Assembly: GCA_029721515.1 (NCBI GenBank)
Contig: CM056561.1
Coordinates: 8,731,501 to 8,795,500, forward strand
DNA: 64,000 nt
Reading direction: 5' to 3'
Source: Synanceia verrucosa
Lineage: Eukaryota > Chordata > Actinopteri > Perciformes > Synanceiidae
The position numbers were made by a program, and so were the translations under genes. The notes below the pieces were generated by a model. The model ran no database searches, was not told the origin of the DNA, and saw nothing but the letters and a program-made list of their open reading frames with translations. Positions 1 through 12,542 of this stretch are shown here, piece after piece (position 1 is the first letter of the stretch; each line of letters begins with the position of its first letter).

Positions 1-113
1 AGAGTGAAATTAAGTTTTCCTGTTAGAATGAACCAGGAAAGTTACGAAATGAGCCGTGTTATGATCAGGGCATTTTTTAAAGATGACAAATTTTGCTTCA
101 TTTGTTGATAGTC

Positions 114-3100
114 ATGGATTCAGAGGAAAATGAGGTGGAGAGCAGCAGTGATGCAGGTCCCTCTGGGATGGAGGAACCATCTGAAAGTGGTATGGGTATG
201 GAGTCATCAGAAGCCATGTCTGCAGACAGCAGTGATGCTGCTGCCTCTCATGCACAGGCTCCAGAGTCTGACTGCCACGTGGGACAGAGCTCAGAGGGAC
301 TTGTGGTAAGCATTTTTAATTTTTCATAAAATGCAAACCGTGTGCAGTAGTTGATAATAGTAGGTTTGTATCATAAATGTTCATTAATATTGTCATAATG
401 TTCTTCCTGTCAAGGTGTTTGTCCCAGAAACCAGCTCCAGTACAGACGTCAGAGTTTCATCAGTCCACCTCCCAGACTCCTCCTCAGTGGCCCAGTCCAC
501 CAGTGTGTCCAGCGTCTCCACAGTGACTCAGTCAGTGCTGGTGTCTGAGTCAGCCCAAGTGCTGGTCCACTCCAGTGCTGTGTCTGAAGGAGCCATGATG
601 GTTTCTGACTCAACTGCTTCTACTTCCTCAGACCTAGGGTCTGCCATTGACAAGATCATAGAGTCCACCATTGGCCCTGACATCATGAATGGTATTCTAC
701 TGACATTTTCCGTTGCATCACTGTCAGAGCAGCTTTAAAGTTGTGTCAGTTTGATTAGTTTAGTATGTTGCAGATATCTGATCCTGTCTGTTTTTCTTCT
801 GTCAGGTTGCATAGCAGTGACCAGTGCAGAAGATGGAGGTGCAGAAACAACCCAATATCTGATATTACAAGGACCAGATGATGGTAAGTGTATTTTTTAA
901 AGTTAATGAGAAAATTATGACCTGACGTTGATGACATACAGTACAATAAACCTTTTTAATAACTTGTATCCTATTCATCTATATGTATTTGTCTGCTGCA
1001 GGGGCTCCTATGGTAGCCCCAATGTCATCTTCAGCCCTCTCTGATCGTATAGCCATAGAAGCTCTTGGAGAAGGCCCCACGTCCACCTGTCTGGACCAGG
1101 GAGACCTGCAGGGCAACCTTGAACATGACCAGGCAGATGATCAGCCTGGTCCCTCGGGTTACCCAGAAGACAGCAGCAGTCAGCCTGACCAGCCCCAGCA
1201 CTCCCATCCCTCCCAGTACATGGACTGCAGTGCAGATGGTCCAGATCAGACAGGGGAGTCATCATCTTCCTATGTGGAGTGCTCAGGTGAGGAACCCGAC
1301 CAGACACGCTCCCAGTCAGGTTTCCCTGACTACAGCGGAGATAACAGTGACCAGGACCTGCCTGGATATGTGGAATGCAGTGGGGCTGACTCAAACCCTA
1401 CCAGCCGAGGGCACTATGTGGTGGAGTGCAGCGCTGGGTATCTGGAGTGTGCGGTGGATGATGGAGGGCAACTGCAACATTCACGCAGTTACATTGACAG
1501 TAGTGCAGACCACAGGACCCAGACAAGTCGGCAGTATGGGGCAGTGTATGGGGGGGAGTGCGTTGCAGCTGCAGACTCTGAGCAACCAGGTTGTTCTCGG
1601 TATCAAGCGAGGGACGATGATGAGGATGACGAGCGCAACCAGGATCCAGACCAGCCCCAGCATTCCCAACAACAGCCCCAGCACTTCTGTTACATGGAAA
1701 GCAGCAATGGCCCCGAGGCCTCTCTCTATGCTGATGACAGCTCCTCATCAGACCACCCTCTTGCAGACACAGCAGGGTCAGGTGGGTTACCTGAGGCATT
1801 AGAGTGCAGCGAGAGTCAGCCTGGGCCCTACATAAGCAGCAGTGGGACGTACATCTCCAATCCAGAGCCTGACTTGGTCCAGCAGTGCTCACCCAGCCAA
1901 GAGGAGCCCCAGGGCTCACAGGGGCCTCAGGATGAAGCTGGGCTGGTCAGGGAGATGGACACATCAACAGTGGCAGAAGGCTGCGGACAAAGACCACCAA
2001 ACCTAGCTGAGTTGGAGGAAATGATGGAAGTGGTGATTGTACAGCAGTTTAAGTGCAAGATGTGTCCATACAAGAGTGCCTCCAAAGACACACTCATCAA
2101 TCACATGAGAGACAAACACTTCAAACCTACAGGTAATCTTTCATGGTTGAACACAAATATATCACATTTTGACCACGTTCAGATTTTTAATACCATTTTT
2201 GTGTGATATAATGTCTGGTTTTCAGGGGACATGTCAAAGAAGCGTAAACGTGGACGGCCTCCTAAAAGTGAGACACTTGCCCGTCGTCAGGCAGAGAGGG
2301 AAGAAGCTGAAGAGAGGAAGGCAGCAAAGTCAAAGGCTGCTCAGCCCCAACAAGCAGAAGAAGAGGAGGATGATATTGTGGATGCCGGTGCTATTGATGA
2401 TCCTGAAGGTCAGTAAGGAAGGAAGGAATTTTCACTTCACCCCTAAACAGACAAACACTTATACTTTTCTGACTCGGTGAAAGGGATAATAATTATATGC
2501 ACATCCCTTGCTGCTCCTTTGTTTATTCCCAGAGGATAGTGATTACAACCCTGCAGATGAGGACTGTAAAGGAAGACCACCTGCCATTATGAAGAAGCCC
2601 ACTCCTCCTATTTCTTCATCCTCTCAAGGGCGTCCTCGACGTAAGGTTGGCCGTCCAAGGAAGTACTGTCTTTTAGAGGAAGGCTACAACAGTAAAGGTT
2701 GGCTTTCAGTTTTGACAGCAAAAAGAGCCTTTCACTGCACAGGGAAGAGCCAACACCTTCTTATTTTCATTTCTTGTTACAGAAGCAGAGAGTATTGTGA
2801 AAAAGCCCAGGGTTAGTGCAGATGCTAGTTCACCTGAAGAGGCAAGCTCTTCCGGGTTAAATAATGGTCCTCCTGTGGTGACCGATGGAGACAAAGCTGA
2901 GACAGCAATAAGCCAGTCAGACTCTGAGAACAAAGACCCTTCATCCAACACACAGCCAGAGGAGCTCTTCCAGAGGAAACGCGGCCGACCCTCCAAGCGT
3001 TTTCTTCGCAAAAAGTATAAGAAATATATAAATCGAAAGTAAGTATCTCATTTTTAAATATAGATGTATTTAAATTGGTATAAAATTATATTACACCAAG

Positions 3101-6100
3101 CTAATAATCTGTTTTTCTGTATTATCTTCCAGTCGTTACTATAAATCCCTCAAACCACTCCTGAGACCTCACAACTGCTGGATCTGTGGCTCGCGGTTTC
3201 TCACCCAAGAGGATTTGCGTTTCCATGTGGACTCTCATGAGGGAAACGACCCAGAGCTCTTCAAGTGCCTGCAGTGCAGCTATCGCTGCAAGCGCTGGTC
3301 CTCACTTAAGGTCAGTCGCAATAAAACATTCATGTTAACCTCAGTTACATTGTCATCTTTCACTTCAAACCCAGTGAAATGTCTCTTGTAATTTTTGTTT
3401 ACTACTTAAAATATTCTATATCATGATATTTTTTCCCAAATATTAAAATTGTGAAACTGCTTTTCAGTGCACACATCACACATGTGGTTTCATGTGGTTG
3501 TGAGCTTTTAGGACACCATGTAAGCATGCATGTTTACATGGTGTCCTAAAAGTCTGATGCGCTGTTTTGCAGGAACACATGTTCAATCACGAGGGCACCA
3601 AGCCATTCAAGTGCGAGGAATGTGATTACACAAGTGTCTACAAGAAAGATGTCCTTCGCCACTCGGCAGTCCACAGCAAAGAGAAGTAAGTAACTTAGAA
3701 AAGAAAGATTGCTTAGACAACATACTGTAATACACTATGTAGTATTAATATCTGTACGTTTTTCAAATATTCATACTGTTTTTTTTTACCCCCATTTTAC
3801 AGGAAAAGAAAGACAGAGTTGGTAAGACATTTCATATTTCCCGTATTTGAATGATAGTTAAATACTTATTAGATTTGTAATTATTATATGTTTGCATGCT
3901 TAATGTTGTAGCAGAAGTACATGGCTGGTTGACTGGCTCACTTTACTCGTGAATTTTGTGGGTTTTTTTTTCTTTGTGCTCACTCTTGCAGGTACCAAAG
4001 GTGTCAGAGTTCATCTGCCCTGTGTGTCACAGGGTTTACCCAATGCAAAAGAGACTGACCCAGCATATGAAGACCCACAGCTCAGAGAAACCACACATGT
4101 GTGATAAGGTCAGATAATACAGAGGCACTGAAAAGCAGTTTCACAATTTTAATATTTGAAGCATGTTTTAATGTTTGAAGCATTTTTGGGGCATTTTTGA
4201 TGTGGAACTGTGTTGTGTACTATGATAATCCTTACAGTAAATGGAGAGCACTGTGTTAATTTTGCAGCTGTTTTAGATTTTTCTTCCCCGTTGTTTTAGT
4301 TTAGTTTTGGTCAATAATAAATCAAAAGGTTTTAATCGTTATGTTTAATAAAAGTGTTTAGCATGCTAAATATGCATCAACCACCCCAACCCGACCCACG
4401 GACCAAAATTGTGCATTGGTCTGTAACGTTTGTCAGGACAGTGGTGTGGTGTTGGAGACAACAAAATCTCTCATTATTTTTGTCTCTTTATTTTTTTTAT
4501 TTTTTTAAAATTATTTTAACTGCTAAGTTCTCTTAAACTTATTGAAAATGCCTTTCTGTCTCTATAGTGTGGCAAATCCTTCAAAAAACGATACACGTTC
4601 AAAATGCATCTACTGACCCACATCCAGAGTCTTGGTGACAGCAAGTCAGTATTGAACATTTTTTATTCCATTTATTTTATTGTGTCTGTATTTCAAAATT
4701 ATCTTTGTAACATAATCGTCCGAGCAGCATTTTTGCAAGGCTATACTATAATGAATCAATATTAGTAATAAATTTTTGATGTAAGTAATGATTTTATTGC
4801 AGTGAGTAACACTTGGGTGTGCATTTCCAGGTTCAAGTGTGAATTTTGCGACTACACTTGTGACAATAAGAAGCTGCTACTCAACCATCAGCTGTCCCAC
4901 ACCAACGACCGGCCCTTCAAGTGTGACTACTGCAAGTACTCCACTTCTAAAGAGGAGTTCCTGGTCTCCCATCTGGCCATCAAGCACACAGGTGGGTGTG
5001 GCAGAAAGGCTTTCATAAAGTCACTTTAACTTGATCATGTTTTTTTTTTTTATCACCTTTTGAATGTAATGCTGTACAACACCTTTACCATCAACCCTGT
5101 GCCCTCTACAGGGGAGAAGCCTTTCTCCTGTGATATGTGTCACTTCACAACGAAGCACAGGAAGAACTTGCGTCTACATGTGCAGTGTCGTCACCCTGAG
5201 ATGTTTGATGAGTGGTCTGTGACACACCCTGAGGAGCCTGTCAGAAGGCGACGCAGACCCTTCTTCACCCTGCAGCAGATCGAGGAACTCAAACAGCAGC
5301 AGCAACAACAACATGACGACACACAGGATTTGCAGAACACTATTGTGGGTCTCTTCAAGGTTTTCTGTTATTTATCTAATTTCAATTTGAATGTAATTTT
5401 AGCAGTTCCAGTTGTTTTTTTCTATTTTATTGTATTGGGAAATGATTTTTTTTTTTACCTCCCATAATTAGGTTGCTGTGGATTCTGCGACACTGCAGGC
5501 CATGCAGAGTATGGAAAATGCCTCAGTGTCCCAAGACGCATTGGGAAACACCACCATCATCTACGAACAAGGTCAGTCCTTTTTACACTCAAGGCACATT
5601 ATTATAATCTCTGGTGATTTATGTCACCTTTTTCACAATTTGCCCCTCAGCTGAATCCAGCGATCAATCTGCCCAGAATGCCCTTGACCTGTTGCTTAAT
5701 ATGAGCAATGCCAGGGAATTGGTTGGAAATGCCTTACAGGTTGGTGCTGTGACTCATCAAAAAATGTCACTTTGCATGCATTTATATGGAAATTATGCTT
5801 GCATTTTGGAAGGAAGATAAATGATGTTAGAAAAACTTCATTGTTCTATTTAGGTGGCGGTGCTGAAGTCAGAAGGCAAAGCTTTGGAAAAGGGAACGTG
5901 GAGGGCAGTGACAGCAGCGCCGGGCCAGGCACAAAAGGTTGTAACCTTCCACGTGTCTGAGAACGGCGAGACAGTGCTGCAAGAGGCCTACGAGGCTGCC
6001 GCCTCTGAAACGGGAGAGCTCACCCAGATTGCCATCGAAACATACGAAGGTGGAGGGGAATACAGTGTGGTGGAGCAAGCAACTGAAGAGATCCACAGCC

Positions 6101-9100
6101 CTGGATATAGGTAACCTAAAGCCTGGTTTATGCTTCTGCGTCGCGGCGACGGCATAGCTACGGCATCGACGCAGACCCCGACGCGGACCCTACGCCGTAG
6201 CCTGACGCGCACCTCCAAAAAATCCTGACTACGCGTCGCGCCAACACGTTGAGACGCAAACGGCAAGGACTGCGATTGGTCCGCTCAGAACGTAATTTCC
6301 GGCTGTTGCTTTTCCGGTCAACAGCTCAACAACACCACTATTTCTGGAGCGGCACGAGCGATACGGAATAGTCGGACAGACCACCTCCACAAACGTCTTC
6401 TGTGCTTCAACATTTGTAGCAACAGAATTTCTTTTTAAATTTTATGAGCTCCATCTCCAGAAACAGCCGCTCCATCTCAGTTGTCATTGTTTACTGTCGG
6501 AAGAAAACCAAGGAATCCGATATGAGCCCCCAGAAGCCACACAAAGACACAGCCACACCCTCCTAGCAGCTTGGCGGTGAATTGCAGAGCAACGCGTTCC
6601 CTCGACGCAGAGCTTCGAATGCTCAACGACGGCGTCGGGTCTACGCCGTAGCTACGCCGTCGCCGCGACGCAGAAGCATAAACCAGGCTTAACACAGTGT
6701 GATTTTCTCTCATTGGGTGGAACAGATGTGTTAGAGCGGAAAACACAGTCACATGATTATTTAAATTATTCTTAGACGAAATATTGGATTTCTCAATGCC
6801 CTTCATGATCTCTTAACAATATCATAAAACTGACATCTTTCCAGTAACGATGACAGCAGCTCTTCTCACACTTTGGAAGTCTCTGGGTCAGACAGTCTGA
6901 AAAGTGACAAGTACTACCTTACATCTGCACTGCCTGACGGTGTTCTGCAGCAGGTGGAGGTAACTACAGGATACCAGTTGTTTCAGCATAGAAAGAGCTG
7001 TCCTCAACACTCTGACCGTGTTGTTTGATTTCTGTCAGCTGAGCAGCGAAGCTCCATCCTCTCCCTCAACTGTAAGCTCTCCCAGTCTGGGCACCAAGAG
7101 GTTTTCCTGCCGAATATGTATGGAGTCTTTCCATGGACGCTCTGATATGGAGAACCACAAGAGGGCACACTTAGACCCCAGCACCTTCAAGTGTCCTGAT
7201 TGTGATTTCACCTCCACTTCTTGGCCCGAGGTCAAGGTGAGTCTCTGTCTTGTGCAGCACTGTCTTCAACTCTGTACTCAATTCAACCAAAGTCGGTCAG
7301 GGATGCTCATGGTTATTAAACAGCTCATGTAATTGTCATCCTACTTCTGTAGACTCACATGGAGCTGCATTCCTACTTACGCCCTCACAAGTGTCCAAAC
7401 TGTAGCTTTGCCTCCAAGAACAAGAAAGACCTGCGGCGACACATGATGACCCATACCAATGAGAAACCATTCTCTTGCAAACTCTGTGGACAAAGGTGGG
7501 ACCGTTGAATCGTCACAAAACCTGTAGTTGGTTAACAGTAGAAACTCCTAATCAATACATCTGTACATTGGACCACAGCTTCTTGTGTTTATGAGTTTTT
7601 TTTGTTGCCCAACGTTTCAGGTTTAACCGTAACGGCCATCTGAAGTTTCATATGGAGCGTCTTCACAATCAGGATCAGTCAGCTCGCAAAGGCCGGACCG
7701 CCACCTCTCAGCAAACCATCATAGTGAACAGTGATGAGGAGGCCCTGGCCACACTACAGTGTAAGGAACACACATACAGCGAATGATGAGTGAGTGATAC
7801 CAGGTAGTAGGGTTCAAACTGGTAAAACTTCTAAACAGAGGCCTCATTCAGTGTAAAAACAAACAGATAAATCTCAGACTTAATGTGTGTTGGTGTATAT
7901 GAACAGCCCTACAGGCGCATCAGACGGTGATCACTCCAGAGCGGTTGCAGGCCCTGGGACAGGAGCACATCATTGTAGCTCAAGATCAAGCAGAACAGGT
8001 ACCAGCATGCTCACTGTTCTGGATTTAATGTGTTTCAATTGCAAAAACTCTCACCCTGAAGTATGACCCTTCTGAGGCTTGAGTTTCATTGTGTTGTACT
8101 CAGCTGCAGGGATCAGGGTCTAAATTATAATTCAGTGAAAAAAAGACGCTGGTCAGGATAGTACTTTTTGAAAGTGCAGGAAAGTTCAGGGTGGTGTTTG
8201 CGGTAATGCCTTTTGAAAGAGAGAGAAAGATTGCACTAGCGAGTTGAGATATGAGCAGCGCAGCAGTGCTATAATTTTCAACCAAAAAGGCACACTGAAC
8301 TGCAGCCTGCAGAGCAGGTTCAACTGCTGCGACCATCAGCAGATGTCCTCACTTACCTGTCACATGCTTTATCATATATCAGCAGACTGATTTCTAGAAT
8401 CTTCACAGGTCTTTAGATCACTATGAAAATACAGGCAACAGAACCTGTTTATTTCCTTTGAAAAGTCGTCCCAGGACTGGATTACTAGGAATGTCTTGAT
8501 GGGAACAAGGCTATACTTGTAACTTAACATAATTCTGTCAAACAGGTCAACTTGCTTGTGTGCATACAGTGTTGTGTATATCCACTCTGTGCTTCAGAAC
8601 TAAATGTGTTCATGTGTACATTGATTAGGAAGAGGGCACATACATCCAGCAGATAACCACCATAGATGGACAGACAGTTCAGCACCTGATGTCAGCAGAG
8701 AACCAGGTGACTGAGGTAAGGATGACAATAATGAAAGACATATCGGAAATATGTGTATATATACACACTGATCAAGCATAACATAATGACCACTGACAGG
8801 TGAAGTGAATAACACTAAGGGACATATAAGGCAACAAATGAACATTTTGGCCTTTTAAGTTGATGTTAGAGTAAGGATTTGAGCGACTTCATCAACAAGA
8901 ACCAAACAGTTAGGGCTAGAGGACTGGGTCAGAGCATCTCCAGAACTGCAGCTCTTGGGGGATGTTCCTGGTCTGCAGTGGTCAGTATCTATCAAAACTG
9001 GTCCAAGGAAAAACCATTGGTGAACCAGAGACAGGGTCCTGGCTAGCCAAGGCTTGGATAGGGAGTGAAGGCTGGTTCTGGTGGTCCGATCCAACAGACG

Positions 9101-10836
9101 AGCTACTGGTGCTCAGGCTGTCAAAGAAGTTAATGCTGGTTCTGATAGAAAGGTGTCAGAATATACAGAGCATTGCTGTTTTGGCAGAAAAATGGCGACC
9201 ATCACAATAATAGGCAGGTGGTCATGTTCTGCCTGATCAGTGTATGTGGATTAAAATAGAGCCCTTTCTGTATTCTTTAGCTTTCATATCAACTCCCGTA
9301 TCTTGTTTCAGGTTCAGTATATCATCTCACAGGATGGCATGCCGCACTTGATCCCTCAGGAGTATGTAGTAGTAGCTGATGGAAACCACATACAGGTCAG
9401 TGTATTACCTCAATTGCTGTGTTTAAAGGTGATCATTTCTAGTTCTAACTGCTCTTCTGTTCCTCAGATGCCAGATGGACAGATCATTCAGTATGAGCAT
9501 GATGGGACCTTTATGGAGCATCAGGTGAGGCAGATATGCAAAACTGTACAGTTACAGATTGATCTTGATAACTTTGAGGCAAAAAAAGAAGGTCATTGCT
9601 GTCTTCTTTATGTGTTCAGATCGCAGTAAGCCATGACGGTCAGATCCAGTATCTACCTGTGAGCTCAGAGCAGCATATAGTGAATCCTGAGGATCTGGAG
9701 GCCGCTGCACACTCTGCTGTCACAGGTTGGCTCTCAGCTCTCTGTTTTTAGGGAACAGATTGTTTCTTCATCAAATTTATTAAAAACTGTCTGTGATTTT
9801 GCATGTAGCATTTCCAAATCATAAGTTTATAAATGATCTTTCTTTCTCTCACTTTACTGTGGAAATCTACTGGATAGAAATAAACCTGTGGAAGTTTTAT
9901 TCTTCGTTTAGGTAGGTTAGTTTTGAGATTGTTCCTTGATGACCTTGTCAAGATGCTCTCATGTAAACTGGGTCAGGCGCAGCTGATGTTAGGCTCCCGG
10001 GTCCAGCTTGACGCGTTGTTGTTAACTGCTTATCTGAATGTGAAAAAGCATTCAGTTGTGACTTTGGTTTATCCAGCAGTCAACGGCAAAACTAAAGTGC
10101 AGTCAGTGTGTAGCAGCCTCTAAAGGCCCACTGCAGATGACATGCTTCAGGTTGCTGCTGCAATGAGCTTTGTTTGCTTGTTGTTTTTCAGCTATTAATA
10201 TTTAATGTGTTGCGAGTCCAAATAGCACCAACTCTGACCCTGCGTGTCCCTCGGCCCTCAGCAATACACTCACCAAATGTGAAGTAGACCAGAAAAATGA
10301 TCCTGGAGATAGAGGAAGGATTGGCACACATTCACTCCGTCTGATTCTTTGCTTTATAGTTGAATGAAATTGAAAAAAAAATTATTGGATTTTATATTCT
10401 TGAACACAACAGGAGGCAACCAATGACTAAGGTATCTGCAAGTGGATTTTCAAACCTTGCATGGAAAATATTATTATTCCCTAAAATGTAGATGCTTTGG
10501 AAAATGCCGAACATGCATTATCTAGGGTTGACGGGCTAAAACATACCAAAAAACCTGCATGGTCCAAAGGGTGACCACTGCATTATCTTATCAAGTATGA
10601 ATAATAAGAAGCTTGATAATAACATCTCCATTGTGATGAACACTAATAACATCTAAAGCACCCTGATCACACACCAATCTTAAGTGGATTTTTTTTTTTT
10701 TTTTGTTTCTGTAGCCGTCGCAGACGCAGCCATGGTGCAGACGCAGAGAGTCTACACCGAAGCTACACCTGAACAGCTGGAGCAGCTGCAGCAACAAGGC
10801 ATCCACTATGATGTCATTACCGTCAAAGATGAATAG
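114..10836 (+). CDS. znf335: Zinc finger protein 335 (NIF-1-like transcription cofactor)
   Basis: Nuclear C2H2 protein. The human orthologue works with nuclear-receptor coactivators and H3K4 methyltransferase complexes in neural progenitors (family knowledge). Exons with GT-AG borders: 114-305, 415-691, 806-883, 1002-2132, 2226-2408, 2533-2697, 2783-3038, 3133-3310, 3573-3685, 3803-3821, 3992-4108, 4568-4644, 4831-4991, 5112-5359 (or 5344), 5472-5571, 5651-5739, 5854-6110, 6845-6959, 7039-7236, 7353-7495, 7621-7760, 7907-7998, 8629-8715, 9312-9395, 9468-9524, 9620-9725, 10715-10836. They join in frame to about 1594 aa, against about 1340 in human. The start is MDSEENEVESSSD, matching the human N-terminus; the bases just upstream look like an acceptor, so a noncoding first exon probably lies outside the window. 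There are 13 fingers: one in exon 4, eight in exons 8-14 and four in exons 19-21. AT-hook-like GRPPK/GRPRK/GRPSK motifs occur in exons 5-7. The C-terminal part has the family's YIISQDG and EYVVVADG blocks and ends YDVITVKDE. Exon 4 is unusually long and repetitive. Confidence 0.96.
3505..3552. repeat. Near-perfect 48-bp palindrome in znf335 intron 8
   Basis: The arms CTTTTAGGACACCATGTAA (3505-3523) and its exact reverse complement (3534-3552) enclose a 10-base centre, itself mostly CATGCATG. Only one base pair in the whole 48 bp departs from perfect symmetry, and it would be a G-U pair in RNA. It lies between coding exons 8 and 9. Confidence 0.9.
6120..6689. mobile_element. Harbinger-like MITE (non-autonomous DNA transposon)
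   Basis: A 570-bp insertion in the intron between exons 17 and 18 of znf335. The ends are long inverted repeats of more than 40 bp beginning AGCCTGGTTTATGCTTCTG on the left, with the reverse complement on the right. It is flanked by TAA on both sides (6117-6119 and 6690-6692), as expected of the 3-bp TWA target duplication of PIF/Harbinger elements. The interior is CpG-rich with repeated CTACGCCGTAG-type motifs and has no convincing transposase frame, so it is non-autonomous. The family is inferred from the TSD and TIR only. Confidence 0.85.
8757..9247 (+). pseudogene. Decayed, internally deleted Tc1-like transposon
   Basis: Lies in the znf335 intron between exons 23 and 24. The left end CACACTGATCAAGCATAAC and right end GCCTGATCAGTGTATGTG are diverged inverted repeats typical of a very common teleost Tc1-type element. 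The plus-strand interior at about 8872-9080 still resembles the N-terminal helix-turn-helix of a Tc1 transposase (GLGQSISRTAAL, SAVVSIYQ), followed by fragments of the next domain and then the right end. The catalytic DDE region is missing and the frame is broken. It is a dead copy. Confidence 0.75.
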
Positions 10837-11399
10837 ACAAGATTTTTAACCCTACCAAGATACAACCTAATACAATCCTACAAAATACAGTGACCTCAAC
10901 TTATTTATGCATTCAGTGGGCTTTGAGATGAATCATCTCCACAGTTTCATCTACTCTGGGCAGTTGCACTGTTTAATTTACAACTTCTTGTAAATTCAAA
11001 TTATTGCAAATTATTATCTAACCTAATCATAGGGGCTGTGCATTTCACAGTTAATTTAGCAAGGTTGGTCTGTTCTGTAATTATTAAAAGTATTCATGTT
11101 TATGTGCCTCAGCTGCTTCCATTTGCAAGACAATGTTATGAAAAAAATTAAATGGCTTATATGGTGTTTTAGAAAATATATACCGAACGTCCAAATGATC
11201 ATGTTTGTTTTTGAATGGAGTGAAATGAAAATGGAGTGTTTCTGTTATAATAATGCTAATTCATAGAATGCCACAGCATTGTGTTTACTGAATAGTAAAA
11301 TGTACATATATTTTGCATTTGTCTTCTGTTCTGTGATGGAAGATATCTTTTGGTTTGGTGAACATAAAGTGTTAGTTAATAAGCTGAAAGCTGACACCA

Positions 11400-11405
11400 A
11401 ATAAA
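11400..11405 (+). terminator. Probable znf335 poly(A) signal
   Basis: An AATAAA about 565 bp after the znf335 stop. The 3' UTR in between (10837-11399) is A+T-rich with no other recognisable feature. Confidence 0.6.
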
Positions 11406-11420
11406 TTGCTTTGTGTATAT

Positions 11421-11900
11421 ATATTTATTGTCTGTGTAAATGTTTAGGTTTTATTTGATTGCATTCTACTTTTATTTCTACTGGTTCCATTATAACATAT
11501 TCCAATATGTTAACAGTTTTGCAATGTAACAGTACGGGGAAGGATGCAATTACAGCAATATGTGAAGAATTTAATGTGATTCAATATAAAGGCAACACAA
11601 ACCACAACCTCACAAATTTGCAGACAACTTCTCATGATGTGTGATCACACAGATCACAGTTGTATCATTCTATACAGGTGTTCCACTTCCTGTGTCCACA
11701 CTATGTACATCTGCACTATGGAAACACTTAACATACACTATATAAGTTAAGGATATTGTTATGTAGGTGAGTGCTTTTTCTATTTGGTCTTAATTTTAAT
11801 GAAATAAGTAATAGTTCCCTTTGATATTACGATTGATGAATGAGAAGAAACACCATTTTCATTAGTTCAATAACAATTTAGACAATAACAAACATTGCCC
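11421..11900. other. Intergenic spacer, nothing recognised
   Basis: A+T-rich DNA between the znf335 poly(A) signal and a transposase remnant. No conserved coding frame, RNA gene or clear repeat boundary was seen. Confidence 0.5.
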
Positions 11901-11907
11901 CAAATTT

Positions 11908-12150
11908 TTACACCAAAATTGACAAAGACAGTAGTGAGTTTTTCAATCGTTTGCCAGTTTGACAGTGATGTGTCCTGCTCCTCACTATCCTCATGATGTT
12001 GCACTGAGGCAATGCTTCCACAAGAGCCACACACAGTTCTGTCAGGTCAGGTGGGCGTGGGGTAAGAGCATCCAGTCGCTGCTTCAGCTGGTCCCAGACA
12101 AGGTAAGAACGTGCAGTGATTGAGCCATCTACAATCACTGAATCTGTTTT
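11908..12150 (-). pseudogene. Tc1/mariner transposase C-terminal remnant
   Basis: A minus-strand frame contains VWDQLKQRLDALTPRPPDL followed by an ALVEALPQCNIM-like stretch. This resembles the C-terminal tail of Tc1/mariner transposases (a W-D-x-L start, then a helix with 'ALVE' and a final basic segment). No catalytic domain and no terminal repeats were found next to it. It is short and may be part of a longer decayed insertion. Confidence 0.5.
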
Positions 12151-12542
12151 GGACTGACTGTGATGCCTGTTGCCTGTTGGCCCCAATATGTAAGGCACAC
12201 TGTACGCAGTGAGACCATTACATGGAAAACACTAAATGAGGTGTGTCTATCAACCTGATACAAAGGCCTTCCTATCCCAAAAATCACTGAAGTGAAACAA
12301 ACACTTTATGTATGAAATCCACTGAGGACCTCACAATATCCCTAATTTATTGTGAGTAGCATAAGTTAAAAATATAACCAGAAGTGTGCCACAACAACAG
12401 TCCTGAAAAGGAAAGGCACAGCTGGCAACACAGCTGTGTGATGAGCTGCCAGCTTCCTCATTTCTTCAACAAGGTGGAGCCTGAAATCCTCTAAAAAGAC
12501 TAGAAATGTGTCAAAAAGTGCTGAGCCTTGGTGAGCATTACA

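Noticed and set aside
1008..1919. Open frames of 128-245 codons on both strands over znf335 exon 4
   Set aside because: Shadows of the true frame, which joins to the neighbouring exons in phase and has the family's conserved ends.
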